DNA of 64,000 nt from Labrenzia sp. 011 (GTDB lineage: Bacteria > Pseudomonadota > Alphaproteobacteria > Rhizobiales > Stappiaceae), in NCBI RefSeq assembly GCF_003075075.1, contig NZ_QCYM01000020.1, positions 16,420 to 80,419 of the forward strand, read 5' to 3'. The notes under the pieces are model-generated. The model was not told where the DNA came from, did no database searches, and was given only the letters and a program-made list of their open reading frames with translations. Position 1 is the first letter of the stretch. Each line of letters opens with the position of its first letter. Below are positions 1 through 10,568 of the stretch, in pieces. A program made the translations under genes and the position numbers.

Positions 1-159
1 AGATGAATGCGATTGAGATTTTTCATTATAGATAATCTAAATCGAAAATCAGAGGAAGTCGATGTAATTCAGCGATAATATTTCCTATATAAGCAGTGTT
101 GCTAAATTCAATAAAGGGATTTGGCCATGGGACGAACAATAATAAGGAGACTTAAGTCC

Positions 160-300
160 ATGATGAAATTCATATTCCGCCGCCGCCAGGCCGCATCGGG
201 AACGCAGGAGGTCTGGGACCGCAGCGATCCGCTCTCCCATCCGGCGATCCAGCGCATGAGCCAGCGCGAACTGGCCGATCTGCCGATGATCCGGCACTGA
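160..300 (+). CDS. Small DUF1127-like protein, 46 aa
   Basis: A 46-residue reading frame preceded by a strong ribosome-binding site (AAGGAGA at 144-150, 9 nt before the ATG). A second ATG follows at once at 163. The N-terminus is short, hydrophobic/basic (MMKFIFRRRQ). The C-terminal half reads HPAIQRMSQRELADLP, resembling the MS-x-REL-x-DL pattern of DUF1127-type small proteins common in Rhizobiales. Function is unknown; some DUF1127 proteins affect RNA or phosphate metabolism, which is not shown here. A strong hairpin terminator lies about 95 bases downstream, so this looks like a monocistronic small gene. The upstream 160 bases are AT-rich and probably hold its promoter. Confidence 0.7.
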   Translation: MMKFIFRRRQAASGTQEVWDRSDPLSHPAIQRMSQRELADLPMIRH

Positions 301-393
301 CAGAAGCTGACCGGCTTGCGGGCCGGTCCTGAAGGCCTAGGCCATGACATCTTCCGGTGTGAAACCGCGCGGATGGAGTTTGTAAAATCAGAA

Positions 394-424
394 AACGGCG
401 CCGGCATCCCCGGCGCCGTTTCTG
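394..424 (+). terminator. Hairpin terminator after the small gene
   Basis: Perfect 11-bp inverted repeat (394-404 with 410-420, 5-nt loop) followed by TCTGTTT. It is placed to end transcription of the 46-residue gene. The left flank is A-rich (AAAA at 392-395), so it could also act on leftward transcription from the phnA-like gene. Confidence 0.7.
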
Positions 425-550
425 TTTGCAGGTCTTGACCTGGCGCGGCTCCGGGCCGGTGTCGCACGCGTCGTGCCCGTCTCGCCTACGTCAAATGCAT
501 CGAAGGGCGGCGACGGGGCAGATGCTGCCGGTGGACTGATGCTGCCCGGA

Positions 551-1129
551 TCAGGACTTCTTGACGAATTCCGTCAGGATGACGATCCGCTGATCGTTCA
601 CGCGGCCCTCGATGTGTTCCGGATTGTCGGCCACAAGGCTGATATTGCGCACGGCGGTGCCGCGTTTGGCGGTGAAGCTGGCGCCCTTCACCTTGAGATC
701 CTTGATCAGGGTGACGGTATCTCCGGCGGAGAGAACCGCACCATGGGTATCCTTGTGAACCACGCCGGTGTCCTCATCCGGGGTGGACTCCTGAAGGCCG
801 GCCTTTGCCCAGGCAAGAACGTCGTCTTCCAGGTAGAGCATGTCCAGCAGGTCCCGTGCCCAGCTCTCATCGGGCATTTTCGCCAGCAGCCGGTAGGCGG
901 CGACCTGCACGGCGGGAACCTGGCTCCAGGCGGACTCGTTCAGGCAATGCCAGTGGGTCGGGTCCATCTCCCTGGCCCCGGAGATCTGGTCGGCGCAATC
1001 GGCGCTGACAAGGATCGCCATATCAGGGCTTCCGTCTGCCTCCGGCCCGATCTCCAGCACAGTCAGCGCTTCGGTGGAGCCGCTAAGTTCGCAGGCATTC
1101 CCGGCGCGTTCACGGAGAATCTGCTCCAT
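551..1129 (-). CDS. PhnA-family (YjdM-like) protein
   Basis: 192 aa. The C-terminal ~70 residues (GVVHKDTHGAVL, GDTVTLIKDLKVKGAS, TAKRGTAVRNI) match the conserved PhnA/YjdM domain. The name comes from the E. coli phosphonate operon, but no phosphonate role is established. The N-terminal half differs from E. coli YjdM: the usual CxxC zinc ribbon is absent, and three cysteines occur singly (NACELSGS, SADCADQ, HWHCLN). The start at 1129 is chosen because AAGGAA sits 6 nt upstream; in-frame starts at 1165 (GTG) and 1144 are possible but have poorer ribosome sites. It stands alone between the small gene and lepA, and no phosphonate genes are nearby. Confidence 0.8.
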   Translation of the reverse strand: MEQILRERAGNACELSGSTEALTVLEIGPEADGSPDMAILVSADCADQISGAREMDPTHWHCLNESAWSQVPAVQVAAYRLLAKMPDESWARDLLDMLYLEDDVLAWAKAGLQESTPDEDTGVVHKDTHGAVLSAGDTVTLIKDLKVKGASFTAKRGTAVRNISLVADNPEHIEGRVNDQRIVILTEFVKKS

Positions 1130-1359
1130 GGTCATTTCCTTCATCTCGTCAGTCGTCGTGTTCACAGCCTGGCTGTGAGGCTCAAGGTAATCTGGTCGAG
1201 ACCAGCCGACGGGCGCCGGCTTTCAGGTCTCGGCGATGCAGCCACGGAACCGCCGTCCGTCCGATGAAGGGCGGCGCTCGTCCTGTGCGCGGGCGAGGCC
1301 CGAGCGCATTAGCCTGCTCGACGGCGCCATGCGCCTTATGCTCGCGTGCGTTCGAAGCT

Positions 1360-1384
1360 CATGAAGGTCCACCGGACCTTCATG
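1360..1384. repeat. Perfect 11-bp hairpin downstream of lepA
   Basis: CATGAAGGTCC and its exact reverse complement are separated by 3 nt, 22 bases past the lepA stop codon. There is no T-run on the minus side, so it is a weak intrinsic-terminator candidate, or an mRNA 3'-end stabiliser. Smaller GGGC/GCCC stem-loops occur around 1290-1305 and 1386-1398 in the same 240-base gap between lepA and the phnA-like gene. Confidence 0.5.
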
Positions 1385-1406
1385 CCGGGCAAGGCCCGAC
1401 TGCTTC

Positions 1407-3212
<1,806 letters not shown>

Positions 3213-3466
3213 GGCCGCCCGTTTACCACCGCATTTCGGTTTCGACCAGTGAATTGCGCGCGTCCGAAGCCGAAATCTGGTGGTTTTGAAGCAAAATATA
3301 GCCAGACGAACGGGCGCGCGACCCTGGTTCCCGTTCCACTGCCGCCGGGATGCCAAAACGGCATGACAGGGCTGCGGCCGGATCCCTTCTTTTCACGGTG
3401 AACGCTCTTTAAAGCGGCGGAGAAGTTGTGCTAGCGGTAAATTGATAAAATTGACGGGGGGAAGTA

Positions 3467-3985
3467 ATGCTGATCCGTGAAGCCGCACCGAAGGACATTC
3501 CGGCTATTCTGACGATCTACAACCGCGCAGTTCGGGAAACCACGGCCGCCTGGACAACCCGGGAGGAGACCCTTGACGACAGGTTGACCTGGTTCGAGCA
3601 CTGCAAGAACGAAGGGCTGCCGGTGCTGGTTGCTTCGACACAGTCCGGAGACGTCCTCGGGTTTGCCAGCTTCGGCCCGTTTCGCCCGCGAGAAGGGTAC
3701 CGGTTCACCGCGGAACACACGGTCTATGTGGATCCTCTGGCGCAGCGTCAGGGCGTTGCCTTCGCCTTGCTGTCCCAGCTCGTCGAGATTGCCGCTGCCA
3801 AGGACCTTCACCTGCTCGTGGGCGTTATCGACGGAGACAACGCGGCCTCCATCGCCCTGCATGAAAAACTGGGTTTCGAAGTCACCGGCCGTCTGCCCCA
3901 GGCCGGCACAAAATTCGGCCGCTGGCTGGATCTGGTGCTGATGACCCGCGTTCTCAATGCAGGAATGGCGGCACCGGATAAATGA
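3467..3985 (+). CDS. GNAT acetyltransferase, phosphinothricin/MnaT type
   Basis: 172 aa, full length for the PAT/Bar/YncA family. These enzymes N-acetylate phosphinothricin, methionine sulfoximine or related toxic amino acids using acetyl-CoA. Diagnostic stretches are AILTIYNRAVRETTAAWT (N-terminal substrate region), EHTVYVDPLAQRQGVAFALL (acetyl-CoA loop) and IALHEKLGFEVTGRLPQAG (C-terminal GNAT motif). The ATG at 3467 has GGGGGAAG just upstream. It is convergent with mepA and is monocistronic. The natural substrate cannot be read from sequence. Confidence 0.9.
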   Translation: MLIREAAPKDIPAILTIYNRAVRETTAAWTTREETLDDRLTWFEHCKNEGLPVLVASTQSGDVLGFASFGPFRPREGYRFTAEHTVYVDPLAQRQGVAFALLSQLVEIAAAKDLHLLVGVIDGDNAASIALHEKLGFEVTGRLPQAGTKFGRWLDLVLMTRVLNAGMAAPDK

Positions 3986-4049
3986 GCGGCGGCACGTCGC
4001 TGCCCCGCCTTGCCGTGTCTGCGATAGGGCGCCTTTTCACCGATTTCCG

Positions 4050-5165
4050 TCAGTCGGCCGTGAGAACCTTCCGGCAATCCTGCGGCAGGGCGGCCAGGGC
4101 CATGGGCCGCTTCTTGACCACCTTCGGCTTCTCGCCCGCCTTGGGCGGATTCTTCGGCACCCAGGGTTCGTCCGACAGCCAGTAGGCCAGATTGGCGCCG
4201 CAGCCGTCGCCGGGTGGCGGCGGGTTCTGGTTCTTGCATCCGACGCTTCCGGCCGGGCACGAAAGCCGGACATGGAAATGATAGTGATGTCCCCACCACG
4301 GACGGATCTTGCGCAGCCAGGCGCGGTCGCGACCTGTCTCGAAGTCGCACAGGGCCTTCTTGATCGTCGGATTGACGAAGATCCGGGCCACGCGCGGGTC
4401 CGACGCCGCGCGGCGGATGAGCCGGGCGCGGGTGTCGGTCCATTTGCGCGGATCCACACGCCGGTCCGCTCCCTTCACGTCGAGCGGCCCCTTGAGCATG
4501 GAAACCGCCGAGATCTCCTCGCGCTCCTCCCGGCTAAGGCGCCGGTCCGGCATTTCCGTCAGCCAGATATCCGCATCCAGGCCGATCTGGTGGCTTGCAT
4601 GGCCGGACGTCATCGGTCCGCCCCGCGGCTGCGCCAGATCGCCGACAAGAAGTCCGTTCCAGCCGACCTTGGGCGCATCCCGGGCCAGATCTTCCAGGTA
4701 ATCGACCAGTTCCGGATGCCCCCAGTTGCGGTTCCGCGACAGCCGCATGACCTGCCAGCTCGGACCGTCCGCCGGCAGGGCAGACCCTCCCGCGAGGCAT
4801 CCCTTGGCATAGGATCCGATGGACCGGGCCTTGAGCGGCGCGGGGCCGTTCGCTGCACCGAAATAGTCCTTCGCCGGAAGACTGGAATAAAGAACGAGTT
4901 TGGGTGTGGCCGCGACATAGCCCTCCGGGACCGCGCGCTTTTTCACCGGCACGGGAATGCCGGCGATGAGCTGCACGCTTGGCCGGAAATCTTCGCCGAG
5001 GGTGTCGCTCCAAGGCGCCGGTTTGGCATCGGGCACGGGGGTGACCGCTCCGGCACCCGTAATCGTTGCCGGTAGCGCCAGCAGGGCGGCGATCACTCCC
5101 GCCGGTCTGATCCGCCGGCGTTGCCGGTTTGCCGGTGCGGTTTTCCCCGCCGCCGGATTGCGCAT
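4050..5165 (-). CDS. mepA: Penicillin-insensitive murein endopeptidase MepA
   Basis: 371 aa, M74 metallopeptidase that cuts D-Ala-meso-DAP cross-links in periplasmic peptidoglycan. The zinc signature SGHASHQIGLDADIW lies at ~188-202, and WWGHHYHFHVRL near ~291-302 supplies the second histidine cluster. Cysteines typical of MepA are present (KGCLAGG, SCPAGSVGC, DGCG). The N-terminus has a basic stretch followed by a hydrophobic export signal ending near TGAGA. The ATG at 5165 is preferred over the GTG two codons upstream. It is convergent with the GNAT gene. Confidence 0.95.
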   Translation of the reverse strand: MRNPAAGKTAPANRQRRRIRPAGVIAALLALPATITGAGAVTPVPDAKPAPWSDTLGEDFRPSVQLIAGIPVPVKKRAVPEGYVAATPKLVLYSSLPAKDYFGAANGPAPLKARSIGSYAKGCLAGGSALPADGPSWQVMRLSRNRNWGHPELVDYLEDLARDAPKVGWNGLLVGDLAQPRGGPMTSGHASHQIGLDADIWLTEMPDRRLSREEREEISAVSMLKGPLDVKGADRRVDPRKWTDTRARLIRRAASDPRVARIFVNPTIKKALCDFETGRDRAWLRKIRPWWGHHYHFHVRLSCPAGSVGCKNQNPPPPGDGCGANLAYWLSDEPWVPKNPPKAGEKPKVVKKRPMALAALPQDCRKVLTAD

Positions 5166-5248
5166 GCTCACTGTGGAACCTCGTGCGTCGCGGAGGACCG
5201 CCCGCCTTTCGGCGGCTGGCCCTTCAGCTTCATTCTTGAGTCCGTCTG

Positions 5249-6334
5249 TTACGCAGCATGCACCAGATCGGCAGCTTCCGCACCCGTTTCCGGGGACATG
5301 AGATGGGTTTTCATCAGATCCGCAATGTCATCCAGAAGAATCGTGTTGTCACGGATTACCCGGTCGGCGGCACCGTTGAGCGCAATGATGTTGCCGGGGC
5401 GGGCGTTGTCCATGGCTTCGGCCTCCGGGGGAAGGACCGCGTCGAGCCGGTGATAGGTGACGCCGGGCAGTTCGCCGAAGAGATGTCGGGCCTGATAGGA
5501 GGCCGTCTGCGCTTGCCCGTCCGTGAGGATCGACTGAAGAGGACCGCCTCTGGAAGGCTGCATCCAGCCGAGGGCGCCCCAGCCGATGGCGTTCCTGTAG
5601 GGGAAGGCGTGTTCCGCCGCCCGCCCGGTGCCGAGCGACAGGATGACGATCTCGTCCGTCTCCCAGCCGATCTTGCGCGCTTCCAGATAGGCGGCGATCG
5701 CCGGGTCGCTCATGAAGACCTCTCCGCCGACCAGCGCTTCCTCGCGCTTGTGCGCCAGATTCTCCACCCTGGCGGGCTCGAAATAGCCGGGCGCGGCAGT
5801 GGTGGCGCGTACTGCCTGCCAGAAATAATAATCGTCCGGACGGCTGCCGTTCTCCTCCAGCCCATTGGTCATGAACACGGCGCGCCGCTGTTCGATGTCA
5901 TAGGCGGTCAGCACCAGCCGGGTAAGACCGCTTGCCATGGAGGTCCAGCCGAAGCGTTCCTTGAGCAGTTTTTCCATCGGACGGGCGTCATAGGTTTCAT
6001 CGAAGAGGCCGAGAGGTCTGGTCACCGCCCGCGCCATCCGGTCACCGATCGAATGGGTGAAGATGTCCCGGGCCTCGCGCTCGAAGAAGGATCTGAGCTC
6101 GGCGATCGTTGCCGCCGCCTCGCCGGCCGAACTGCCGGGACGCGGCGCACAAAGGCCGGCGGCGATCAGCCCGCCGGTGGACGTGCCGGCGACCAGGTCA
6201 AATACCCTGTGCATCGGCTCGGTGACACCGCGGTGGATCAGCCGGCTCTCCAGAGCCTCCAGAATGCGCAATGGTATCAGGCCGCGTATGCCGCCGCCGT
6301 CAATGGAAAGTATGAAACGTTTTTTCTGGGCCAT
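5249..6334 (-). CDS. Patatin-like phospholipase family protein with altered DGG motif
   Basis: 361 aa. The glycine-rich oxyanion loop DGGGIRGLIP (12-21) and nucleophile elbow GTSTG (Ser52) are canonical for patatin-type lipid acyl hydrolases. The second dyad residue normally sits in DG[GA]; the aligned stretch here is LVGGEVFMSDPA (201-212), so Asp is replaced by Gly203. The flanking ATTAAPGYFEPA and the xPA ending align well, so this looks real and is not a shift. Asp210 is seven residues later. The ORF is open up to 6517, but MAQKKRFILS begins the domain. No signal peptide is seen. Activity is uncertain. Confidence 0.85.
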   Translation of the reverse strand: MAQKKRFILSIDGGGIRGLIPLRILEALESRLIHRGVTEPMHRVFDLVAGTSTGGLIAAGLCAPRPGSSAGEAAATIAELRSFFEREARDIFTHSIGDRMARAVTRPLGLFDETYDARPMEKLLKERFGWTSMASGLTRLVLTAYDIEQRRAVFMTNGLEENGSRPDDYYFWQAVRATTAAPGYFEPARVENLAHKREEALVGGEVFMSDPAIAAYLEARKIGWETDEIVILSLGTGRAAEHAFPYRNAIGWGALGWMQPSRGGPLQSILTDGQAQTASYQARHLFGELPGVTYHRLDAVLPPEAEAMDNARPGNIIALNGAADRVIRDNTILLDDIADLMKTHLMSPETGAEAADLVHAA

Positions 6335-6636
6335 CTCTTGTTCCCGGCTGGTGAAAAAGAAGAGGCAGACCCTGACCGCATACAGCCGGGCCGCTTCTTG
6401 AGCATCATGTTGTACCCCGATTGTTTGTCCCGAATTGCGACGCGGCAATGGCAAAGGGCGAAACGAGCGGCTGTTTGTTGAAAATTCGGCGATCAGACGG
6501 TTAATCAATTCGCGCAAATTTGCCGTTTTGCGGACAATCGGGAACGGATTCCGTCGGTCTGCGTCTTCATTCTTTGTCCCGAAGCCTGTTTCGGAATAGG
6601 ATCGGGCGGATTTTTCAACCCTCAGCAGGAAGTTCC

Positions 6637-7680
6637 ATGAATATCGATCTCCTCCGCCGTCTTTGCGAAACCCCCGGCGTGCCCGGCCACGAGCACAGGG
6701 TCCGCGAACTGATCCAGGCTGAAATCAAGGGCCTGTTCGATGAGGTCACGGTCGACCCGATGGGGTCGCTGCTTTGCCGCCGCGATGCCCGCAAGACCAC
6801 GAAAAAGGGCGCGCCGCAGAAGGTCATGCTGCTGTGCCATATGGACGAAATCGGCTTCCTTGTCTCTCATGTGACGGACAAGGGTTACCTGCATGTGCAG
6901 CCGGTCGGCGGCTTTGACGCGCGCAATCTCTTCTCCCGGCGCGTGCTCGTGTCGACGGATGAGGGCGACTTCAAGGGCGTCATGAATCCGGGTGGCAAGC
7001 CCATCCATATTTCCTCGCCGGAAGAGCGCAAGAAGATCCCCGAACCGAAGGATTTCGTGGTCGATCTCGGCATGGGCGAGAAGGCAAAGGACATCGTCAA
7101 GGTCGGCGACATGGTCACCATGGACGAGCCGCTGATCGAGATCGGCGACAAGGTGGTCTCCAAGGCGCTCGACAACCGCATCGCCTGCTGGCTCGGCATC
7201 GAGGCCCTCAAGGGCATCGGCAAGACCAAACACGCCTCGGAAATTCATGTGGCCTTCACCTGTCAGGAAGAGGTCGGTCTGCGCGGGGCGCGCACGGCGG
7301 CCTTCGCCATCAAGCCGGATATCGGCTTCGGGGTCGACACCACGCTTGCTTGTGACACACCGGGCGTTCCCGAACAGGACCGAACCACGGTTCAGGGTGA
7401 GGGTTTCGGCCTGCACGTCAAGGATTCAAGCTTCATCGCCGACCGGGACCTGGTCAAGGAGATCGAGGCGATTGCCGTGAAGGAAAAGATCCCGTTCCAG
7501 CGCACCATGCTGGCGGCCGGTGGCCAGGACGGCGCTGCGGCCCAGCAGGCGGCGGCCGGTGCCAAGGCGGTCGGGATCGTGGTCGGCACCCGCTACATCC
7601 ATACGGTCACCGAGATGATCCACAAGGCCGACCTTCAGGCAGCGCTTGATATTCTGGTGGCGTATCTGAAAAAGGCCTGA
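6637..7680 (+). CDS. M42-family metallo-aminopeptidase (FrvX-like)
   Basis: 347 aa, cytosolic dinuclear-metal aminopeptidase of the glutamyl-aminopeptidase/endoglucanase-M group, which forms tetrahedral dodecamers. Expected metal ligands and catalytic acids are visible: H68 (LLCHMDEIG), D179 (SKALDNRI), E211/E212 (CQEEVGLRG), D234 (GVDTTLACD) and H322 (YIHTVTEM). The ATG at 6637 with CAGGAAG upstream is chosen over the longer open frame from 6520. It is convergent with the hypothetical gene at 7807. Confidence 0.92.
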   Translation: MNIDLLRRLCETPGVPGHEHRVRELIQAEIKGLFDEVTVDPMGSLLCRRDARKTTKKGAPQKVMLLCHMDEIGFLVSHVTDKGYLHVQPVGGFDARNLFSRRVLVSTDEGDFKGVMNPGGKPIHISSPEERKKIPEPKDFVVDLGMGEKAKDIVKVGDMVTMDEPLIEIGDKVVSKALDNRIACWLGIEALKGIGKTKHASEIHVAFTCQEEVGLRGARTAAFAIKPDIGFGVDTTLACDTPGVPEQDRTTVQGEGFGLHVKDSSFIADRDLVKEIEAIAVKEKIPFQRTMLAAGGQDGAAAQQAAAGAKAVGIVVGTRYIHTVTEMIHKADLQAALDILVAYLKKA

Positions 7681-7806
7681 GCCTGAGCAGGTGCGTCAGC
7701 CCTGCAACGACGGACGGGGCGCGAATTTAGGAATTTGCGGCCCGTCTTCAGGTGCCTGCGGCGCCCTCGGAGCCTTGAAGGCGGTGGCTTGCTCCGGAAC
7801 CCTGCC

Positions 7807-8385
7807 TCAGGCGACCAGCCCGGCCAGGTTGGACACCTGCGCACCGGTGCCGGCGTAAAGTTCGCTGACGGAGGCGCTCTGGTAGTTGAAGGAGCCGCCG
7901 TCAAAATCCCCCTCGATGGCCGAGGCGTTTGCCGAACGGACCGAGAGGCCGGTTTCGCTGTCGTAGGACACGCGTTCGAAGGAGACGAACTGCGCGGTGA
8001 GCGTTTCACCGCCAATTTCGGCCTCGATGGTGGTGGTCGAGATCGTCGCGCTTTCATAGGCCAGGGAAGCGGCTGCACCGCTCCCGTCTTCTCCGAGCGC
8101 CGCTTTCAGCTTGCCTGCGGTGTTCTGATAGTCCTCGACCGTGGCAAGCGCGCCGTCCTCGTCGTCCTCGTCACCGTTTTTCTCGGCCTTGCCCTTTTCC
8201 ACCGCATCCTGCAGCGCGGCGATCACCACGGCGTCTTCCTCGGCTTTCTTGCTGGCGGCCTCGAGAACGCTGACCGCAGGTGCCTGGGCTTCGTCCTGGC
8301 TCTTCGCATCGCCGGATCCGCCGCTCGAATAGGAGGCCGCGAACAGGCTGGAACTCTGGGTGGTGGTCTCGATGGAAATCTGCAT
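7807..8385 (-). CDS. Hypothetical acidic protein, 192 aa
   Basis: I do not recognise this family. The protein has no signal peptide or membrane segment. A Ser/Thr-rich N-terminus (QISIETTTQSSSLFAAS) is followed by an Ala/Glu/Lys-rich probable helix (~40-75) with an acidic patch GDEDDEDG. The C-terminal half is beta-like, Ser/Ala-rich and ends GAQVSNLAGLVA. Composition resembles structural or secreted low-cysteine proteins (no cysteine is present). The ATG at 8385 is chosen because upstream codons to 8445 look non-coding. It is solo and probably has its own promoter in the AT-rich bases near 8460-8480. Confidence 0.65.
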   Translation of the reverse strand: MQISIETTTQSSSLFAASYSSGGSGDAKSQDEAQAPAVSVLEAASKKAEEDAVVIAALQDAVEKGKAEKNGDEDDEDGALATVEDYQNTAGKLKAALGEDGSGAAASLAYESATISTTTIEAEIGGETLTAQFVSFERVSYDSETGLSVRSANASAIEGDFDGGSFNYQSASVSELYAGTGAQVSNLAGLVA

Positions 8386-8573
8386 GAAGCCCGGATCCTG
8401 ACGATAGCGGACCCGTCCGGCCCGGCAAGAAGACCCTTCAAGCATGATGCAGAAAACTTAACACGCCATTAACTAATGCTTGTGGTGTTCAAGCAGGTTC
8501 ATGAAGTCGGTTCAACGCAACATGCTTCATGCTTTATGCGGAGCCGATGGGTTCCTGTTCTTGTCGGTGGGCT

Positions 8574-9248
8574 TCAGGCGCGGTCCGAAAAGGCTTTCTC
8601 CAGAAAGCGCCCTCCGAGCACCATGCCGCGTTCGTCGATCCCGTGACCCAGTCCGCTCAGCGTTTGAAGCGTCGTGGAGACACCGGCTTCGTCGAGAGCC
8701 TTGCGGGCGGCTTCGGCGTGATAACAGGCAACTACATCGTCATCGGTTCCATGGACGATCAGGACCGGACTTTGTGTCCGGATGTCCGTCAGACGATCCG
8801 CTCCGGGCAGGAGGCCGGAATAGGCCACCAGTGCTGCCGGGGCGGCTGTGCGGCGCAGACCGCACTGGAAGGCCATCATGGCGCCCTGGCTGAACCCCAC
8901 GAGGGCCAATGCGCTGTCGGTCAGGGAAAGCGCTTCGAGTTCGGCATCCAGAAACCGGTCCAGACACGGCTGGGCGGCTTCCGCTCCGATCCTGAATTCC
9001 GCCGGCGAGCGTTCGCTCAGGGCAAACCACTGGCGGCCGCCGAAGGCTTCGAAGGGCAGCGGTTCCGGTGCGTTCGGGGCAATGAAGGCGGCATCGGGAA
9101 GCTGGCCCTGCCAGGCACGGCCGATATCGATCAGGTCCACGCCGTCGGCGCCGTAACCGTGCAGGATGACGACAAGCTGCCGGGCCGGCCCGCCGGAGGC
9201 AGGGGCCAGACGGGGGCCGTCGAGAAGAGGAGGGGTTTGCAGGGGCAT
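8574..9248 (-). CDS. Alpha/beta hydrolase, carboxylesterase/phospholipase family
   Basis: 224 aa, typical of the YpfH/carboxylesterase family with broad short-chain ester hydrolysis. The oxyanion region is VILHGYGADG (28-37). The catalytic triad is visible: Ser120 in GFSQGA, Asp170 in VHGTDD and His202 in GLGHGID. It starts 2 nt after the MFS gene stop codon, so it is almost certainly co-transcribed with the exporter and the radical SAM gene upstream. It could trim an ester in the product of that cluster, but this is inference. Confidence 0.9.
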   Translation of the reverse strand: MPLQTPPLLDGPRLAPASGGPARQLVVILHGYGADGVDLIDIGRAWQGQLPDAAFIAPNAPEPLPFEAFGGRQWFALSERSPAEFRIGAEAAQPCLDRFLDAELEALSLTDSALALVGFSQGAMMAFQCGLRRTAAPAALVAYSGLLPGADRLTDIRTQSPVLIVHGTDDDVVACYHAEAARKALDEAGVSTTLQTLSGLGHGIDERGMVLGGRFLEKAFSDRA

Positions 9249-9250
9249 GA

Positions 9251-10522
9251 TCAGGGGTCTCTGGAATTGCGGCTGGCCGGAACGGACTCTGAGAAAACCG
9301 GCCGTTCGTCCCGAAAGCGCATGAAGGGCAGGGCAATGAGCATGGACGCCAGAATGAGAAGACCCGCCAGGGCAAAGGGAGCGCCGGGGAAGACAAACGC
9401 CGCATCGGGACCGGAGAAATAGGCGAATGTCTGCGTCATCACGAAAGGACTGACCACCATGGACAGCCCGGCGGCACTGGCGATCAGTCCCTGAAGCTCG
9501 CCCTGGGCGTTGTCCGCGATGCGGTTGGACATCAACGCGGTGAATGCGGGCGTGGCGAGGGCGCCCAGTGCGGCGAAGGCAATCAGCGCGTAGACCATCC
9601 AGCCCTCATCGGCCAACGCGAGTCCGCAAAAAGCCAGAAGATTGGCGCATAGTCCCAGAAGCAGCGTGCGGCCGGTGCCGAGCTTTGGTTCCAGAACCCG
9701 GATCAGATAGCCTTGCACGAATACGAAGCCGACCCCGACGGCCGCGAGTGACAGGCCGATATCGGCCGGGCTCCAGGCGAAGACCTCCTCCACATAGTAG
9801 CTCCACACGGCGGGATAGACGTAATGGGCGATGTCGAACAGAAAGACCGCAAGAAGCAGTGTGCGGACCGCGGGATAGGCCCCGATCTGCTTCAGCGCGC
9901 CGAAGGGGTTCGCCCGCTTCCACTCGAAATTCCGCCGGTTGTCGTCCTTGAGTGTTTCCGGCAGCATGGAGTAGCCAAACAGGAAATTGATCAGGGAAAG
10001 CGCCGCCGCCGCATAGAATGGTGCGCGCGGGCCGTATTCGCCCAGGATGCCGCCGACGATCGGACCGAGCACGAAACCGATGCCGAATGCGGCGCCGACC
10101 AGTCCGAAATTTCTGGCGCGTTCGTTCCTGGGGGACACGTCCGCGATATAGGCGGAAGCAGCGGAAAAGGTTGCGCCGGAGATTCCTGACAGGGTCCGTC
10201 CGACAAACAGCACCGCAAGATGCCAGGACAGTGCCATGATCAGATAGTCCACGGCCATGGTGAACATGGAGACCAGCAGCACCGGACGGCGGCCGAAGCG
10301 GTCGGACAGATTTCCGAGGAGGGGGCCGAAGGCGAATTGCATCAGCGCATAGACCACGCTCAACGCCCCGCCCCAGCGGGCCGCATCGCTCACCGGAAGG
10401 GCCGTCAGTTCCGTGAGGAGCGACGGCATGACCGGCATCATCAGACCGATGCCCATGGAGTTGATGGTCAGGGTGACCAGAATGAATGCGAGCGCGCTGC
10501 GTCTGGAAAGGGGGGAGGGCAC
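9251..10522 (-). CDS. MFS transporter, TetA-like efflux group
   Basis: 423 aa with about 12 hydrophobic segments and the MFS motif [15 protein letters not shown] between segments 2 and 3. [19 protein letters not shown] is characteristic of TetA-type drug/H+ antiporters. The open frame reaches 10678, but that start would overlap the radical SAM gene. A GTG at 10522 with GGAAG 6 nt upstream gives a normal N-terminus directly before segment 1, so I use it. It lies 46 bp after the radical SAM gene and 2 bp before the esterase, forming an apparent three-gene operon. Confidence 0.88.
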   Translation of the reverse strand: MPSPLSRRSALAFILVTLTINSMGIGLMMPVMPSLLTELTALPVSDAARWGGALSVVYALMQFAFGPLLGNLSDRFGRRPVLLVSMFTMAVDYLIMALSWHLAVLFVGRTLSGISGATFSAASAYIADVSPRNERARNFGLVGAAFGIGFVLGPIVGGILGEYGPRAPFYAAAALSLINFLFGYSMLPETLKDDNRRNFEWKRANPFGALKQIGAYPAVRTLLLAVFLFDIAHYVYPAVWSYYVEEVFAWSPADIGLSLAAVGVGFVFVQGYLIRVLEPKLGTGRTLLLGLCANLLAFCGLALADEGWMVYALIAFAALGALATPAFTALMSNRIADNAQGELQGLIASAAGLSMVVSPFVMTQTFAYFSGPDAAFVFPGAPFALAGLLILASMLIALPFMRFRDERPVFSESVPASRNSRDP

Positions 10523-10568
10523 GATTGTCTTCCCGCGGAAATGGATCGGCGCTTTGCCCGAAACCGGG

